A stretch of 64,000 nucleotides of DNA from Muricauda sp. SCSIO 64092 (GTDB lineage Bacteria > Bacteroidota > Bacteroidia > Flavobacteriales > Flavobacteriaceae), in contig NZ_CP095413.1 of assembly GCF_023016285.1 (NCBI RefSeq), positions 2,356,001 to 2,420,000 of the forward strand, read 5' to 3'. Numbering within the stretch: position 1 is the stretch's first letter; every line of letters starts with the position of its first letter. Below the pieces are notes generated by a model. It was not told the origin of the DNA. It worked only from the letters and a program-made list of their open reading frames with translations, and searched no databases. A program made the position numbers and the translations under genes. Positions 9,396 through 18,224 of this stretch are shown piece by piece.

Positions 9396-10904
9396 ATGGG
9401 TAAAAAAACACGTGTTCGCTTTGCACCAAGTCCTACCGGACCTTTACATATTGGCGGTGTCCGTACGGCACTTTTCAATTATTTGTTTGCCAAAAAAAAC
9501 GGTGGTGATTTCGTCCTTCGCATAGAGGATACCGATCAAAGCCGCCGTGTGGAAGGCGCGGAGGAATACATCATTGAAGCCATGAAATGGTGCGGAATTC
9601 CTTTTGATGAGGATCCTACCAAGCCCGGGGCATTTGGGCCTTACCGACAAAGTGAACGCAAGCATTTATACAAACAATATGCTTTGGAACTTATAACCAA
9701 AGGACATGCGTATTATGCCTTCGATACCTCTGAAAAATTGGATTTTCATCGAAAAGATCATGAGGCCAAGGGTAAAACCTTTATCTACAACTGGCACAAT
9801 CGTTTAAAACTGGACAATTCCCTTTCCCTATCAGAAGAAGAAACCCATGCCAAACTCAATTCCGGCCAACCCTATGTTATTCGATTTAAATCCCCGCAGG
9901 ACCAAAAATTGGTCTTACAGGATGTGATCCGAGGGGACATCGAAATAGATACCAATGTGCTGGACGATAAAATACTCTTTAAAAGCGATGGCATGCCCAC
10001 CTACCATTTGGCCAATATTGTAGATGACCATCTCATGGAAATAAGTCATGTCATTAGGGGAGAGGAATGGCTTCCTTCTTTGGCTTTGCACCATTTGTTA
10101 TATGATGCTTTTGGCTGGGAGAAACCCATTTTTGCCCATTTACCTTTAATTATGAAGCCTACGGGAAAAGGTAAACTGAGCAAACGCGATGGTGAAAAAG
10201 GCGGCTTTCCGGTCTTTCCATTGTCCTGGAAGGAATCCCAGGGATATAGGGAAACTGGATATTTTCCTGAGGCGGTTCTAAATTTTATGGCGTTTTTGGG
10301 TTGGAACCCAGGAACAGAACAGGAATTGTTCTCGTTGGAAGAACTTGTCCAGGAGTTCTCACTGGAGCGGGTCAATAAATCCGGTGCTCGATTCGACCCA
10401 GAAAAAACCAAATGGTATAACCATCAATGGTTGCAGAAAAAGAATGATGGGGAATTGGCCCTCCTATTTGATTCGATTTTAGATGACCATAAAATTCCCA
10501 GCAATGTTCGGCACGACGGCTATGTGGAAAAAGTGATTTCACTCATCAAAGAACGGGCGAACTTTGTCCAGGACTTATGGGAATTGGGAAGCTACTTCTT
10601 TGAAACCCCGGCCACTTATGCGGAAAAAGCAGTCAAAAAACAGTGGAAGGAAGATACCCCGACCATCATGGAACACCTTGCGGAAGTATTAGGGTCCGTG
10701 GAAGACTATTCGTCGGCCACCCTTGAGGCCAATATTAAAAACTGGATTGGGGAACAAGGGTATTCCTTTGGGAAAGTAATGCCACCTTTACGTTTGGTCA
10801 TTGTTGGGGATATGATGGGGCCCCATTTATTTGATATTATGGCGGTATTGGGGAAAGAGGAGTGTTTACTTAGGATACGTAAGGCAATTAATACGCTGTC
10901 TTAA
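9396..10904 (+). CDS. gltX: Glutamate--tRNA ligase
   Basis: Charges tRNA-Glu with glutamate in the cytoplasm. 502 residues from the ATG at 9396 (MGKKTRVRFAPSPTG); the in-frame ATG at 9360 would add 12 residues that do not fit the family. Seen: class I signature PSPTGPLHIGG (HIGH-like at 18-21), LRIEDTDQSR, GMPTYHLANIVDD, and the KMSKS-equivalent GKLSKRDG near residue 260. The C-terminal anticodon-binding helical domain is complete. It is monocistronic by appearance and stands divergent from the DUF4175 operon. Confidence 0.97.
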   Translation: MGKKTRVRFAPSPTGPLHIGGVRTALFNYLFAKKNGGDFVLRIEDTDQSRRVEGAEEYIIEAMKWCGIPFDEDPTKPGAFGPYRQSERKHLYKQYALELITKGHAYYAFDTSEKLDFHRKDHEAKGKTFIYNWHNRLKLDNSLSLSEEETHAKLNSGQPYVIRFKSPQDQKLVLQDVIRGDIEIDTNVLDDKILFKSDGMPTYHLANIVDDHLMEISHVIRGEEWLPSLALHHLLYDAFGWEKPIFAHLPLIMKPTGKGKLSKRDGEKGGFPVFPLSWKESQGYRETGYFPEAVLNFMAFLGWNPGTEQELFSLEELVQEFSLERVNKSGARFDPEKTKWYNHQWLQKKNDGELALLFDSILDDHKIPSNVRHDGYVEKVISLIKERANFVQDLWELGSYFFETPATYAEKAVKKQWKEDTPTIMEHLAEVLGSVEDYSSATLEANIKNWIGEQGYSFGKVMPPLRLVIVGDMMGPHLFDIMAVLGKEECLLRIRKAINTLS

Positions 10905-10976
10905 CCCATTTGTTTTCGCCGTATACCTTTTTACGTTTACGAAAACCGATATCACCGCCTACCAAAAGGTAGCTGC

Positions 10977-11447
10977 CTAAGGTGTTCTGGGCCATTTTAT
11001 GGCATACCAGATAATCATCCCAAAAACAAATAGTTCCACAAATTGGTAGAGCACGAAGAATTTCTTCCATTCATTTCCCATATCACCAATAATAATTAAA
11101 ATGGAAATCACCGCATACAATAGGGCTACGACAATGTTCAACCATTTATTCCATTGGGGTCTTAAAACTACCGAGGCCATTATCATCAATGCGGGAATGA
11201 TGAGCAAAACAGAAAAGCCGATCAACATACCAGGTGTGGTAGGGCCCATTGGAGTTTTTAAATTCATCATATCCTCCAGATCTCCGGGAGTCATCAGACC
11301 AAAATAATCAGCGTAGATATATAAAAACATGAGGGAAGCCCAAAAGCAAGCCAGTTTTGTTTTAATGTTCACTTTAGGGTTGCTCAACGGGTTGGATGGT
11401 ATGGCCATTAGTGACAGGTTTATCCCATAAGACCGTACCGTCCCCAT
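10977..11447 (-). CDS. Small membrane protein (DUF6326-like)
   Basis: 156 residues with four hydrophobic segments (about 33-52, 72-94, 103-122 and 130-148). The stretch YADYFGLMTPGDLEDMM and the following TPGML are what I associate with the DUF6326 family, a group without assigned function; this match is from memory and moderate. It converges with gltX and is divergent from the SPFH gene. The 72 bases between its stop and gltX hold only a small hairpin (CTACC-AAAA-GGTAG). Confidence 0.65.
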   Translation of the reverse strand: MGTVRSYGINLSLMAIPSNPLSNPKVNIKTKLACFWASLMFLYIYADYFGLMTPGDLEDMMNLKTPMGPTTPGMLIGFSVLLIIPALMIMASVVLRPQWNKWLNIVVALLYAVISILIIIGDMGNEWKKFFVLYQFVELFVFGMIIWYAIKWPRTP

Positions 11448-11546
11448 TTTGTTACAATGATAGCGAATTGTAACAAAACTTTCATTTTAAAGACCTATAC
11501 TATCCAAGACTTTCGTATTTTCCATATTCATCAAAAACACTATGCA

Positions 11547-12476
11547 ATGAGCACTTTCTTTCTAATACCAATCGTTTTTTTTGCGCTTATTATTTTATTT
11601 GCCTCCTTTTTTATCGTTAAGCAGCAGACCGCGGTCGTTGTTGAGCGTTTTGGCCGTTTCCAAAGCATTCGCAACTCTGGACTACAAATGAAAATTCCCC
11701 TTGTTGACCGCATTGCCGGCAGGTTAAGTTTAAAAATCCAACAGTTGGACGTTATCATTGAGACCAAAACACTGGACGATGTTTTTGTAAAACTAAAGGT
11801 GTCCGTGCAATATGTTGTGATACGTGACAAAGTGTATGATGCCTTTTATAAATTGGAATATCCCCATGATCAGATCACTTCATTTGTTTTTGATGTGGTC
11901 CGTGCCGAAGTACCTAAAATGAAACTGGATGATGTCTTTGTCAAAAAAGATGATATTGCCATCGCCGTAAAACGCGAACTCCAGGAGTACATGTCCGAAT
12001 ATGGGTATGACATTATTAAAACCCTCGTGACCGATATTGATCCTGATGCCCAGGTAAAGGAAGCCATGAATCGAATCAATGCTTCCGAAAGGGAAAAGAT
12101 TGCTGCCCAATTTGAAGGTGATGCCGCTCGAATCCTAATTGTGGAAAAAGCAAAGGCCGAGGCCGAAAGTAAACGATTACAGGGGCAGGGTATTGCCGAT
12201 CAACGACGTGAGATCGCCAGGGGCCTGGAAGAATCCGTGGAAGTATTGAACAAAGTGGGCATCAACTCCCAAGAAGCTTCGGCCCTGATCGTGGTAACCC
12301 AACATTACGATACCCTACAATCCATTGGGGAGGAAACCAATACCAATTTGATCCTACTGCCCAACTCTCCACAGGCCGGCAGTGATATGCTCAACAATAT
12401 GGTGGCCTCTTTTACCGCTAGCAATATGATTGGTGAACAGATGAAAAAATCCAGTCCTAAAAGCGGGGGCAAGTAG
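11547..12476 (+). CDS. SPFH/Band 7 domain membrane protein (stomatin-like)
   Basis: 309 residues from the ATG at 11547 (MSTFFLIPIVFF); a reading frame extends to 11457 but those 30 residues are not family-like. One N-terminal membrane segment (3-27), then the Band 7 domain: VKQQTAVVVERFGRF, LKMKIPL-type stretch, DDVFVKLKVSVQY, and the helical AERSKLAAQ-like segment (NASEREKIAAQFEGDA). Stomatin/prohibitin-like proteins form membrane-associated oligomers and organise microdomains or proteases. No NfeD partner gene is adjacent. An intrinsic terminator follows at 12519. Confidence 0.9.
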   Translation: MSTFFLIPIVFFALIILFASFFIVKQQTAVVVERFGRFQSIRNSGLQMKIPLVDRIAGRLSLKIQQLDVIIETKTLDDVFVKLKVSVQYVVIRDKVYDAFYKLEYPHDQITSFVFDVVRAEVPKMKLDDVFVKKDDIAIAVKRELQEYMSEYGYDIIKTLVTDIDPDAQVKEAMNRINASEREKIAAQFEGDAARILIVEKAKAEAESKRLQGQGIADQRREIARGLEESVEVLNKVGINSQEASALIVVTQHYDTLQSIGEETNTNLILLPNSPQAGSDMLNNMVASFTASNMIGEQMKKSSPKSGGK

Positions 12477-12518
12477 GCCTAATCCCATTTTGAAAACCTA
12501 ATAGTTGAACTTTGGGCC

Positions 12519-12553
12519 TCGCCCTCCATGAATTATGGAGGGCGATGTTTTTT
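12519..12553 (+). terminator. Intrinsic terminator of the SPFH gene
   Basis: Eleven-base stem TCGCCCTCCAT / ATGGAGGGCGA around a GAATT loop, followed by a T-rich tract. Confidence 0.85.
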
Positions 12554-12658
12554 GCAGACCCAAAATTTGGAATTCCCATCGGAATGGAAAGTGCGTTTGC
12601 CCAAAACTAAAGAGGAACACTTTCTTTCCTAAATACCAGTTGTTATATTTTTACATCT

Positions 12659-13945
12659 CTAAAAATACTGACCAATTCCAAAAACGATTCCGCTGGACGC
12701 ATTATCACCTACCCCGAAACCATAATCAAGTCGAAAAACCGCGTTGAAAATTCGCTTATGGATCAACCGGAACCCTATCCCTGGTGACAATCTAGTGGAC
12801 GACCCATCGAACAATTGGGAAAAAGGGTTCCCGGGATTACGCCATGAACCAGCATCAATAAAGGCATTCCCCTGAACCACAAACCAGCCTTTCTCATAAA
12901 AAGTATGCCTGTATTCGGTGTTTAAGACAATAGCGGCCGTTCCACGATCGACCACATTGCCCACTCCCCTAATATTCAATTGATTGTCCAATGTAAAGGG
13001 GGCAAATGGCGAGTCTTCATTACCAATCGTGGCCGCTAGGCGCAATCTACTGGCCCAATTGCCGCGACTCCCCAGCTTCTTGTAGTAAATAAAATCATTC
13101 CGCAAGGACAAAAAGTCTTGCAAAAAAGTCCTTCCAGCCGCATCCCCATCCGTTTGTTGAATATACTGTCCCGTAAATTCACTTTGCACGCCATCCACAT
13201 ATTGATAGTCAATATCAATATTTACATAACGATAGATTGCCCTATAAAAAATCTTATCCGCATTGAGTTCCAAAGGCCTATCCAATAAGGGTTCTTCCCC
13301 ATCAAAAAGGTAGTTTTCCCTCACCCAGACCACGCCCAACTCTGCCTCATTGTTAAAATCAAAGGAGAACAGCAGGGCCCCCTCAAACATTTGGGAATTA
13401 AAGCGGTAATCCTTGTCCCCTTCATCAAAGAAAATAGGTTCCTGGCGGGTGATGTCCTGATAGTTGAAGCCTATACCCAGTTTATCGCTGAATAAAAAGG
13501 GATGTTCCCAAAAGAAACCGAACGAATTAAAGACATTTCTTTCAAAAAAGCCTCCAACCAATTGGTTGTTTCCCAAAAAATTAAACTCAAATAAGGAGAG
13601 GCGGTAGGCAAAGCTTTCATCTGGCGCCGTAGCTATGCGCGCTCCAGGAATCAAAGTAAAGTTTTCCTCTATGGTATAGGTTACATCAACACCTTGGGAA
13701 CCCTCTTGTGTTTTGGCCTCAGCATAAGCAATTCCGGGTAATCGTTTTAATCGCTCTACATCCTCGGCAACCTTATCCTCATCATAAGCTTCGGCAACCT
13801 TGCTTTTTATCAAGCGCTCCAGAAAACGCGCCTTGGTACGCTTAAGTCCTTCAAATTCAATGTTGGATATGTTCCTTCCTTGTGCGGTAAGCAGCACAAC
13901 ACTAAAAAATAGTACGAGCTGAACTATTTTTTTCATCTTAATCAT
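12659..13945 (-). CDS. BamA/TamA family outer-membrane protein
   Basis: 428 residues with a signal peptide (cleavage near TAQG). Residues 24-95 form one POTRA-like domain (NISNIEFEGLKRTKARFLERL), followed by a 16-strand-type beta barrel with the D15/Omp85 features: RGVG loop motif (NIRGVGNVVDRG), FVQGNAFIDAG-like stretch and a terminal aromatic (GIVFGIGQYF). It is much shorter than true BamA (five POTRAs), so a TamA- or patatin-barrel-like accessory insertase or transporter is more likely than the essential BamA. It is monocistronic, next to glnS on the same strand. Confidence 0.85.
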   Translation of the reverse strand: MIKMKKIVQLVLFFSVVLLTAQGRNISNIEFEGLKRTKARFLERLIKSKVAEAYDEDKVAEDVERLKRLPGIAYAEAKTQEGSQGVDVTYTIEENFTLIPGARIATAPDESFAYRLSLFEFNFLGNNQLVGGFFERNVFNSFGFFWEHPFLFSDKLGIGFNYQDITRQEPIFFDEGDKDYRFNSQMFEGALLFSFDFNNEAELGVVWVRENYLFDGEEPLLDRPLELNADKIFYRAIYRYVNIDIDYQYVDGVQSEFTGQYIQQTDGDAAGRTFLQDFLSLRNDFIYYKKLGSRGNWASRLRLAATIGNEDSPFAPFTLDNQLNIRGVGNVVDRGTAAIVLNTEYRHTFYEKGWFVVQGNAFIDAGSWRNPGNPFSQLFDGSSTRLSPGIGFRLIHKRIFNAVFRLDYGFGVGDNASSGIVFGIGQYF

Positions 13946-14038
13946 AGCTTTAGAAGCTATAAGACGAAATAAAATGCACTTCCCTACGAAAAATCGGTTA
14001 AATTTCGAAAATTCCCAACCGCCAGAACACCTCGTACA

Positions 14039-15724
14039 TCAGCTTTTTTGCTGAATTTTGGCCCAGGTATCCCGCAGTGTCACGGTTCTGTTAAAAACCA
14101 GATTTCCCGGTTTGGAGTCATTGTCCACATTAAAATAGCCCAATCGTTGAAATTGAAACCGTTCGCCAACTTTCGCCTCCCTTAAGCTTGGTTCCAAAAA
14201 CCCGGTGACCACTTTGAGTGAGTCCCTATTCACGAATTCCATAAAATCCCGGTCCTTGTGACCATCCGGATTCTCATCGGTAAACAATCGGTCATAAATG
14301 CGGATCTCAGCCTCAATGGCATGTGCCACAGAGACCCAGTGCAAGGTGCCTTTTACTTTTCGCAGGCTCTCTTCCGTGCCACTGCCACTTTTACTCTTTG
14401 GATCATAGGTACATTGCACCTCAATAATATTCCCATCGGTATCTTTGGTGCAGCTTTCCGCTTTTATGATATAGCCGTTCTTCAAACGCACCTCGCCGCC
14501 CAACTTCAATCGGAAAAACTTTCGGTTGGCCTGTTCCCTAAAATCTTCCCGTTCAATATAAAGCGTTCTGGAAAAGGGTACTTTTCTAGAACCCGCGGTT
14601 TCATCTTCGGGGTTGTTCTCCGCATCCAACCACTCTTCCCCTCCTTCGGGATAGTTGGTAATAACAACTTTTAAGGGGTTTAACACGGCCATTACCCTTG
14701 GGGCAATTTTATTCAAGTGCTCCCTGGCGTGGAATTCCAAAAGGGAAACGTCCACCAAATTCTCCCGTTTGGCAATACCAATCGTATCTGCGAAGTTCCG
14801 AATGGATTCTGGTGTATACCCTCTTCTACGAAGACCGGAGATCGTGGGCATTCTTGGATCATCCCATCCTGCGACCACGCCATCGTTGACCAATTGTAAC
14901 AATTTTCTTTTACTTACAACGGTATGACTCAGGTTCCTACGGGCAAATTCCCGCTGTTTGGGCCTCAATTTTTCGGGAGATACCAATTGGTCCAAACACC
15001 AGTCGTACAGTTCTCTATGGGGCAAAAATTCCAAGGTGCACAAGGAATGTGAAACTTGTTCGATATAATCGCCCTGACCATGCGCCCAATCATACATCGG
15101 ATAAATACACCAATCGGTATTTGTGCGGTGGTGCGCTTTGTTCAAAACCCTGTAAAGGATGGGGTCCCTCATCAGCATATTGGGCGAAGCCATATCAATT
15201 TTAGCCCTTAGCACATGCACCCCTTCTTCAAATTCCCCATTTTTCATCCGTTCGAAAAGGGATAAATTCTCTTTGATGCTTCGGTTTCTAAAAGGACTAT
15301 GGGTTCCTGGTTCCGTTGGCGTTCCTTTTTGGCTGGCCATTTCTTCGGAGGATTGACTGTCAACATAGGCTTTTCCGGCCTTGATCAAGCCTATTGCCCA
15401 GTCATACAACTGCTGAAAATAGTCCGACGCATAACACTCCTGATCCCATGTAAAGCCCAACCATTCAATATCCCGTTTTATGGCATCCACAAATTCCTTT
15501 TCCTCCTTTTCCGGATTGGTATCGTCAAACCTAAGGTTTACGGGGGCTTCGTAGCGCTCTCCCAGACCAAAATTCAGGCAAATGGAACTCGCATGGCCTA
15601 TATGCAAATAGCCATTCGGCTCTGGTGGGAACCGAAATCTAAGCTGCTCATCGGAGTAGCCATTTTTAAGATCGTCCTCAATAATGTGTTCAATAAAATT
15701 CAGGGATTTTTCCTCGTTGGCCAT
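14039..15724 (-). CDS. glnS: Glutamine--tRNA ligase
   Basis: Class I aminoacyl-tRNA synthetase for tRNA-Gln. 561 residues, full length. Seen: [17 protein letters not shown] (HIGH at 41-44), [11 protein letters not shown], the GCGIxxRPQ-equivalent segment with [13 protein letters not shown], and the KMSKS-like VVSKRKL near residue 270; the C-terminal anticodon-binding beta barrels are present. Its presence means the organism charges tRNA-Gln directly rather than solely by GatCAB transamidation. A -7 promoter element sits 17 bases upstream. Confidence 0.97.
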   Translation of the reverse strand: MANEEKSLNFIEHIIEDDLKNGYSDEQLRFRFPPEPNGYLHIGHASSICLNFGLGERYEAPVNLRFDDTNPEKEEKEFVDAIKRDIEWLGFTWDQECYASDYFQQLYDWAIGLIKAGKAYVDSQSSEEMASQKGTPTEPGTHSPFRNRSIKENLSLFERMKNGEFEEGVHVLRAKIDMASPNMLMRDPILYRVLNKAHHRTNTDWCIYPMYDWAHGQGDYIEQVSHSLCTLEFLPHRELYDWCLDQLVSPEKLRPKQREFARRNLSHTVVSKRKLLQLVNDGVVAGWDDPRMPTISGLRRRGYTPESIRNFADTIGIAKRENLVDVSLLEFHAREHLNKIAPRVMAVLNPLKVVITNYPEGGEEWLDAENNPEDETAGSRKVPFSRTLYIEREDFREQANRKFFRLKLGGEVRLKNGYIIKAESCTKDTDGNIIEVQCTYDPKSKSGSGTEESLRKVKGTLHWVSVAHAIEAEIRIYDRLFTDENPDGHKDRDFMEFVNRDSLKVVTGFLEPSLREAKVGERFQFQRLGYFNVDNDSKPGNLVFNRTVTLRDTWAKIQQKS

Positions 15725-15740
15725 ACCTAAAATTGAGGTG

Positions 15741-15748
15741 CAAATGTA
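15741..15748 (-). promoter_or_regulatory. -7 promoter element of glnS
   Basis: TACATTTG on the minus strand, matching TAnnTTTG. The surrounding 16 bases CTACATTTGCACCTCA are identical to those of the tRNA-Cys promoter at 35376. Confidence 0.55.
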
Positions 15749-15929
15749 GTGAAAATGCGCATTTTGACGATATTTTTAAATCCTTCATCTTACAAATTCA
15801 CTGTTTCACAACAGAATAAGGGCCAAGCACAACATTAAGTTTATCCTCTATGGATTATTTAAAATATTTGTTTTATGAATACTGTATGAAAATGGCCCCC
15901 AAAGGCACCTACTAACTATAAAAATGCGT

Positions 15930-15952
15930 GATGGCATCCCCAAAGTGCCATC
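15930..15952 (+). promoter_or_regulatory. Leader hairpin upstream of the T9SS surface operon
   Basis: Perfect seven-base stem GATGGCA / TGCCATC with a nine-base loop, 19 bases before the first ATG of the operon. It could stabilise or regulate the mRNA leader; no T-tract, so not a terminator. Confidence 0.35.
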
Positions 15953-15970
15953 AACTTAAGCTAACATACC

Positions 15971-18217
15971 ATGAGACCTAAAATGCTAAACAGTATCCTA
16001 CGAACAATGTGCTGCGCTTTTGCCATGCAAATTGCCAGTGGACAGGTGTTGAACAAGCCTGTTCCCGCAGACAACCCGAACCTACCCGGTAACTCAGCCT
16101 GGACCGCTGCCTGTGCCTCGGATGATTTTAACGAATACTTTGTGAACTTTACCTGGAACCCCCCAGTGGTGGGCAGTACCAATGAATTTATTTTGGAACT
16201 ATCCGATGCCAATGGGAATTTCGGCAGCCCCGTTGAACTATCCAGGGTCTCCGACAAGAACACGAACTTCGATTTTGACTTTCAATTCATTTTGCCGCAA
16301 GATACCCAGGGCGATAATTATCGTTTCAGGGTAAGGAGTACGGCCCCAGAACTGGTCAGTGAGGTATCGGACGCCTTTTCGATGTACTACATCGGCTTTA
16401 ACCTTCCCATCCTAATCAGCCGGGATGGCAACGGAACGCTTCCTCCAGGAGGGCAAATAAGCCTATGCAATGGGGAATCCCTAACCTTAAGGCCCCATAA
16501 TATCCCGTCCGCTGGGAACTACAAATACATTTGGTACAGAAGCGGGACCAGATTATCGGAAAGTTCAACTTCCCTTACCATTAACCAGTCAGGAATGTAC
16601 TATGTGGAAATTGATTATGGTCCCAATTGCTCTGGATCGGCCAATACACTATCCAATGCCATTGACATCATCATCAGTAGCCCGTTGGGCCTTTCCATAA
16701 ACCCGCCGGCGTTGACCACTCTGTGTCCGGATGATACCGTTACTTTGGAAGCCAATGTTTCCGGCATGGGCCATACCTACACCTGGTACAAGGACGGCAC
16801 GGCCATATCCGCACCCACGGTTGATGCGCACACCTACGTTGTGGACGGTGGAATTGTTGGATTTGAAGGCGATTATAGCGTAGAGATTTCCGGTACGGGC
16901 ATTTGTTTGGAACAATCGGCCCCGATCGCGATATCCAACCCGGGAAGCTTTACGGTAAACCGGGACAATGCGGCAAGGCTCGTACTGCTCCCAGGCCAAA
17001 ACGAAACCCTGACCATAAGCACCAATGCAAGCAATCCGGACATTCAATGGTTCAAGGATGGGGCTCCCGTAGCAGGGGAAACCAGCACCACATTATCGAT
17101 TTCGGCGCCTGGCGACTACTATGCCACAGTAACGGAAACCGGTGGGTCCTGTGGCGTTTCCACCAAAACCTCGGAAACTACAACCGCAGTGTTTCCCAAT
17201 GCGTTTGATATTACGGTCGACTATAACGGCAGCTATGCCAATTGTGCCAACAGCAGTGTGGTCTTGGAGGTCAGTCAAATTAATGCCACGGAAAATGGCA
17301 ATACCTTTGATGTCACAGCTCAGCTGATCGATGATTTTACGTATCAATGGTTCAAGGATGGTACCGCCGTTGGCGGAAGTACCGGTGCTTCGCTATCATT
17401 GACGTCTTCGGCAGAAAATGGAATATACTCCCTGGAGGCTAATCTAGGGGCCTTTTCCGAAACGTCAAACACCTTGGAGGTCGTGCTCAATTCCGGAGCT
17501 TCCATTGCGATTTCCAGTAATGGAACCCAGTTGTGCAACGGGGTTACCGTTACCCTGTCCACGACTTATGATTTAACCGGGACAACCTTTAACTGGAGCC
17601 GTAATGGTCAGAACATCAATGCCTCCTCCACAGCGCTTACGGCAAATGAAGCGGGGGTTTACCAACTGTCCGTAGTAAAGGATGGATGCCCAATCCTGTC
17701 CAATGAAATTACCCTGGCAAATTTTGATGAATCCATAATCACCGTGGATGCTGAGGAAAACATTATTTTTCCTGAAGGCGAATCGCAAACCGTTACCGCA
17801 AGCGGAGGTACTTCCTACGAGTGGTATGGGGAATCCAATACCCTTTTGTCGTCTACCGATTCCGTTACCCTTGAACAGGAAGGGAACTACCTGTTGATTG
17901 CAACCATCGACAACTGTCAAATCACCAGGAATTTTACCGTGACCTTCAGGGATGATTTTCAGATTCCCAATGTGATCACGGCCAACGGAGATGGAATCAA
18001 TGATTTATGGGTCATTCCCAATACCTATTCAAGACAACCCGATGTTACCGTAATCATTTACAATGAATTGGGTGATGAGCTCTTGAATCAAACGGGATAT
18101 ACAAACAATTGGCCGCCCTCATCATTGGGCTTCCGTCAAAAAAACCAATTGTTCTATTATAAAATTAGAAGAGCCAACCAAACCTTGAAGCAAGGCACCA
18201 TTACGGTAATCAGATAA
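15971..18217 (+). CDS. T9SS type-B sorted surface protein with Ig-like domains
   Basis: 748 residues with a signal peptide (cleavage around ASGQ, residue 25). Several Ig/PKD-like repeats of about 80-95 residues can be seen, each with a Cys start (LCNGESLTLRP, LCPDDTVTLEA), a YTWYKDGT- or QWFKDG-type core and a Tyr-rich closing strand. The last 85 residues are a gliding-motility-associated (CHU_C) type-B sorting domain: FQIPNVITANGDGINDLW at its start, then VIIYNELGDEL. The protein is therefore a cargo of the type IX system, exported and attached to the cell surface. It is the first gene of the operon with two PorP/SprF-type genes and the SprB-like adhesin; 7 bases separate it from the next gene. 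Confidence 0.88.
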   Translation: MRPKMLNSILRTMCCAFAMQIASGQVLNKPVPADNPNLPGNSAWTAACASDDFNEYFVNFTWNPPVVGSTNEFILELSDANGNFGSPVELSRVSDKNTNFDFDFQFILPQDTQGDNYRFRVRSTAPELVSEVSDAFSMYYIGFNLPILISRDGNGTLPPGGQISLCNGESLTLRPHNIPSAGNYKYIWYRSGTRLSESSTSLTINQSGMYYVEIDYGPNCSGSANTLSNAIDIIISSPLGLSINPPALTTLCPDDTVTLEANVSGMGHTYTWYKDGTAISAPTVDAHTYVVDGGIVGFEGDYSVEISGTGICLEQSAPIAISNPGSFTVNRDNAARLVLLPGQNETLTISTNASNPDIQWFKDGAPVAGETSTTLSISAPGDYYATVTETGGSCGVSTKTSETTTAVFPNAFDITVDYNGSYANCANSSVVLEVSQINATENGNTFDVTAQLIDDFTYQWFKDGTAVGGSTGASLSLTSSAENGIYSLEANLGAFSETSNTLEVVLNSGASIAISSNGTQLCNGVTVTLSTTYDLTGTTFNWSRNGQNINASSTALTANEAGVYQLSVVKDGCPILSNEITLANFDESIITVDAEENIIFPEGESQTVTASGGTSYEWYGESNTLLSSTDSVTLEQEGNYLLIATIDNCQITRNFTVTFRDDFQIPNVITANGDGINDLWVIPNTYSRQPDVTVIIYNELGDELLNQTGYTNNWPPSSLGFRQKNQLFYYKIRRANQTLKQGTITVIR

Positions 18218-18224
18218 ACCAAAC

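Noticed and set aside
10888..11070. Sixty-codon minus-strand frame between gltX and the DUF6326-like gene
   Set aside because: It overlaps both genes. Only its last 20 residues look protein-like, and there is no start context.
12659..13945. Considered as the essential BamA
   Set aside because: Only one POTRA-like domain is present and the length is 428 residues, so it is a shorter relative.
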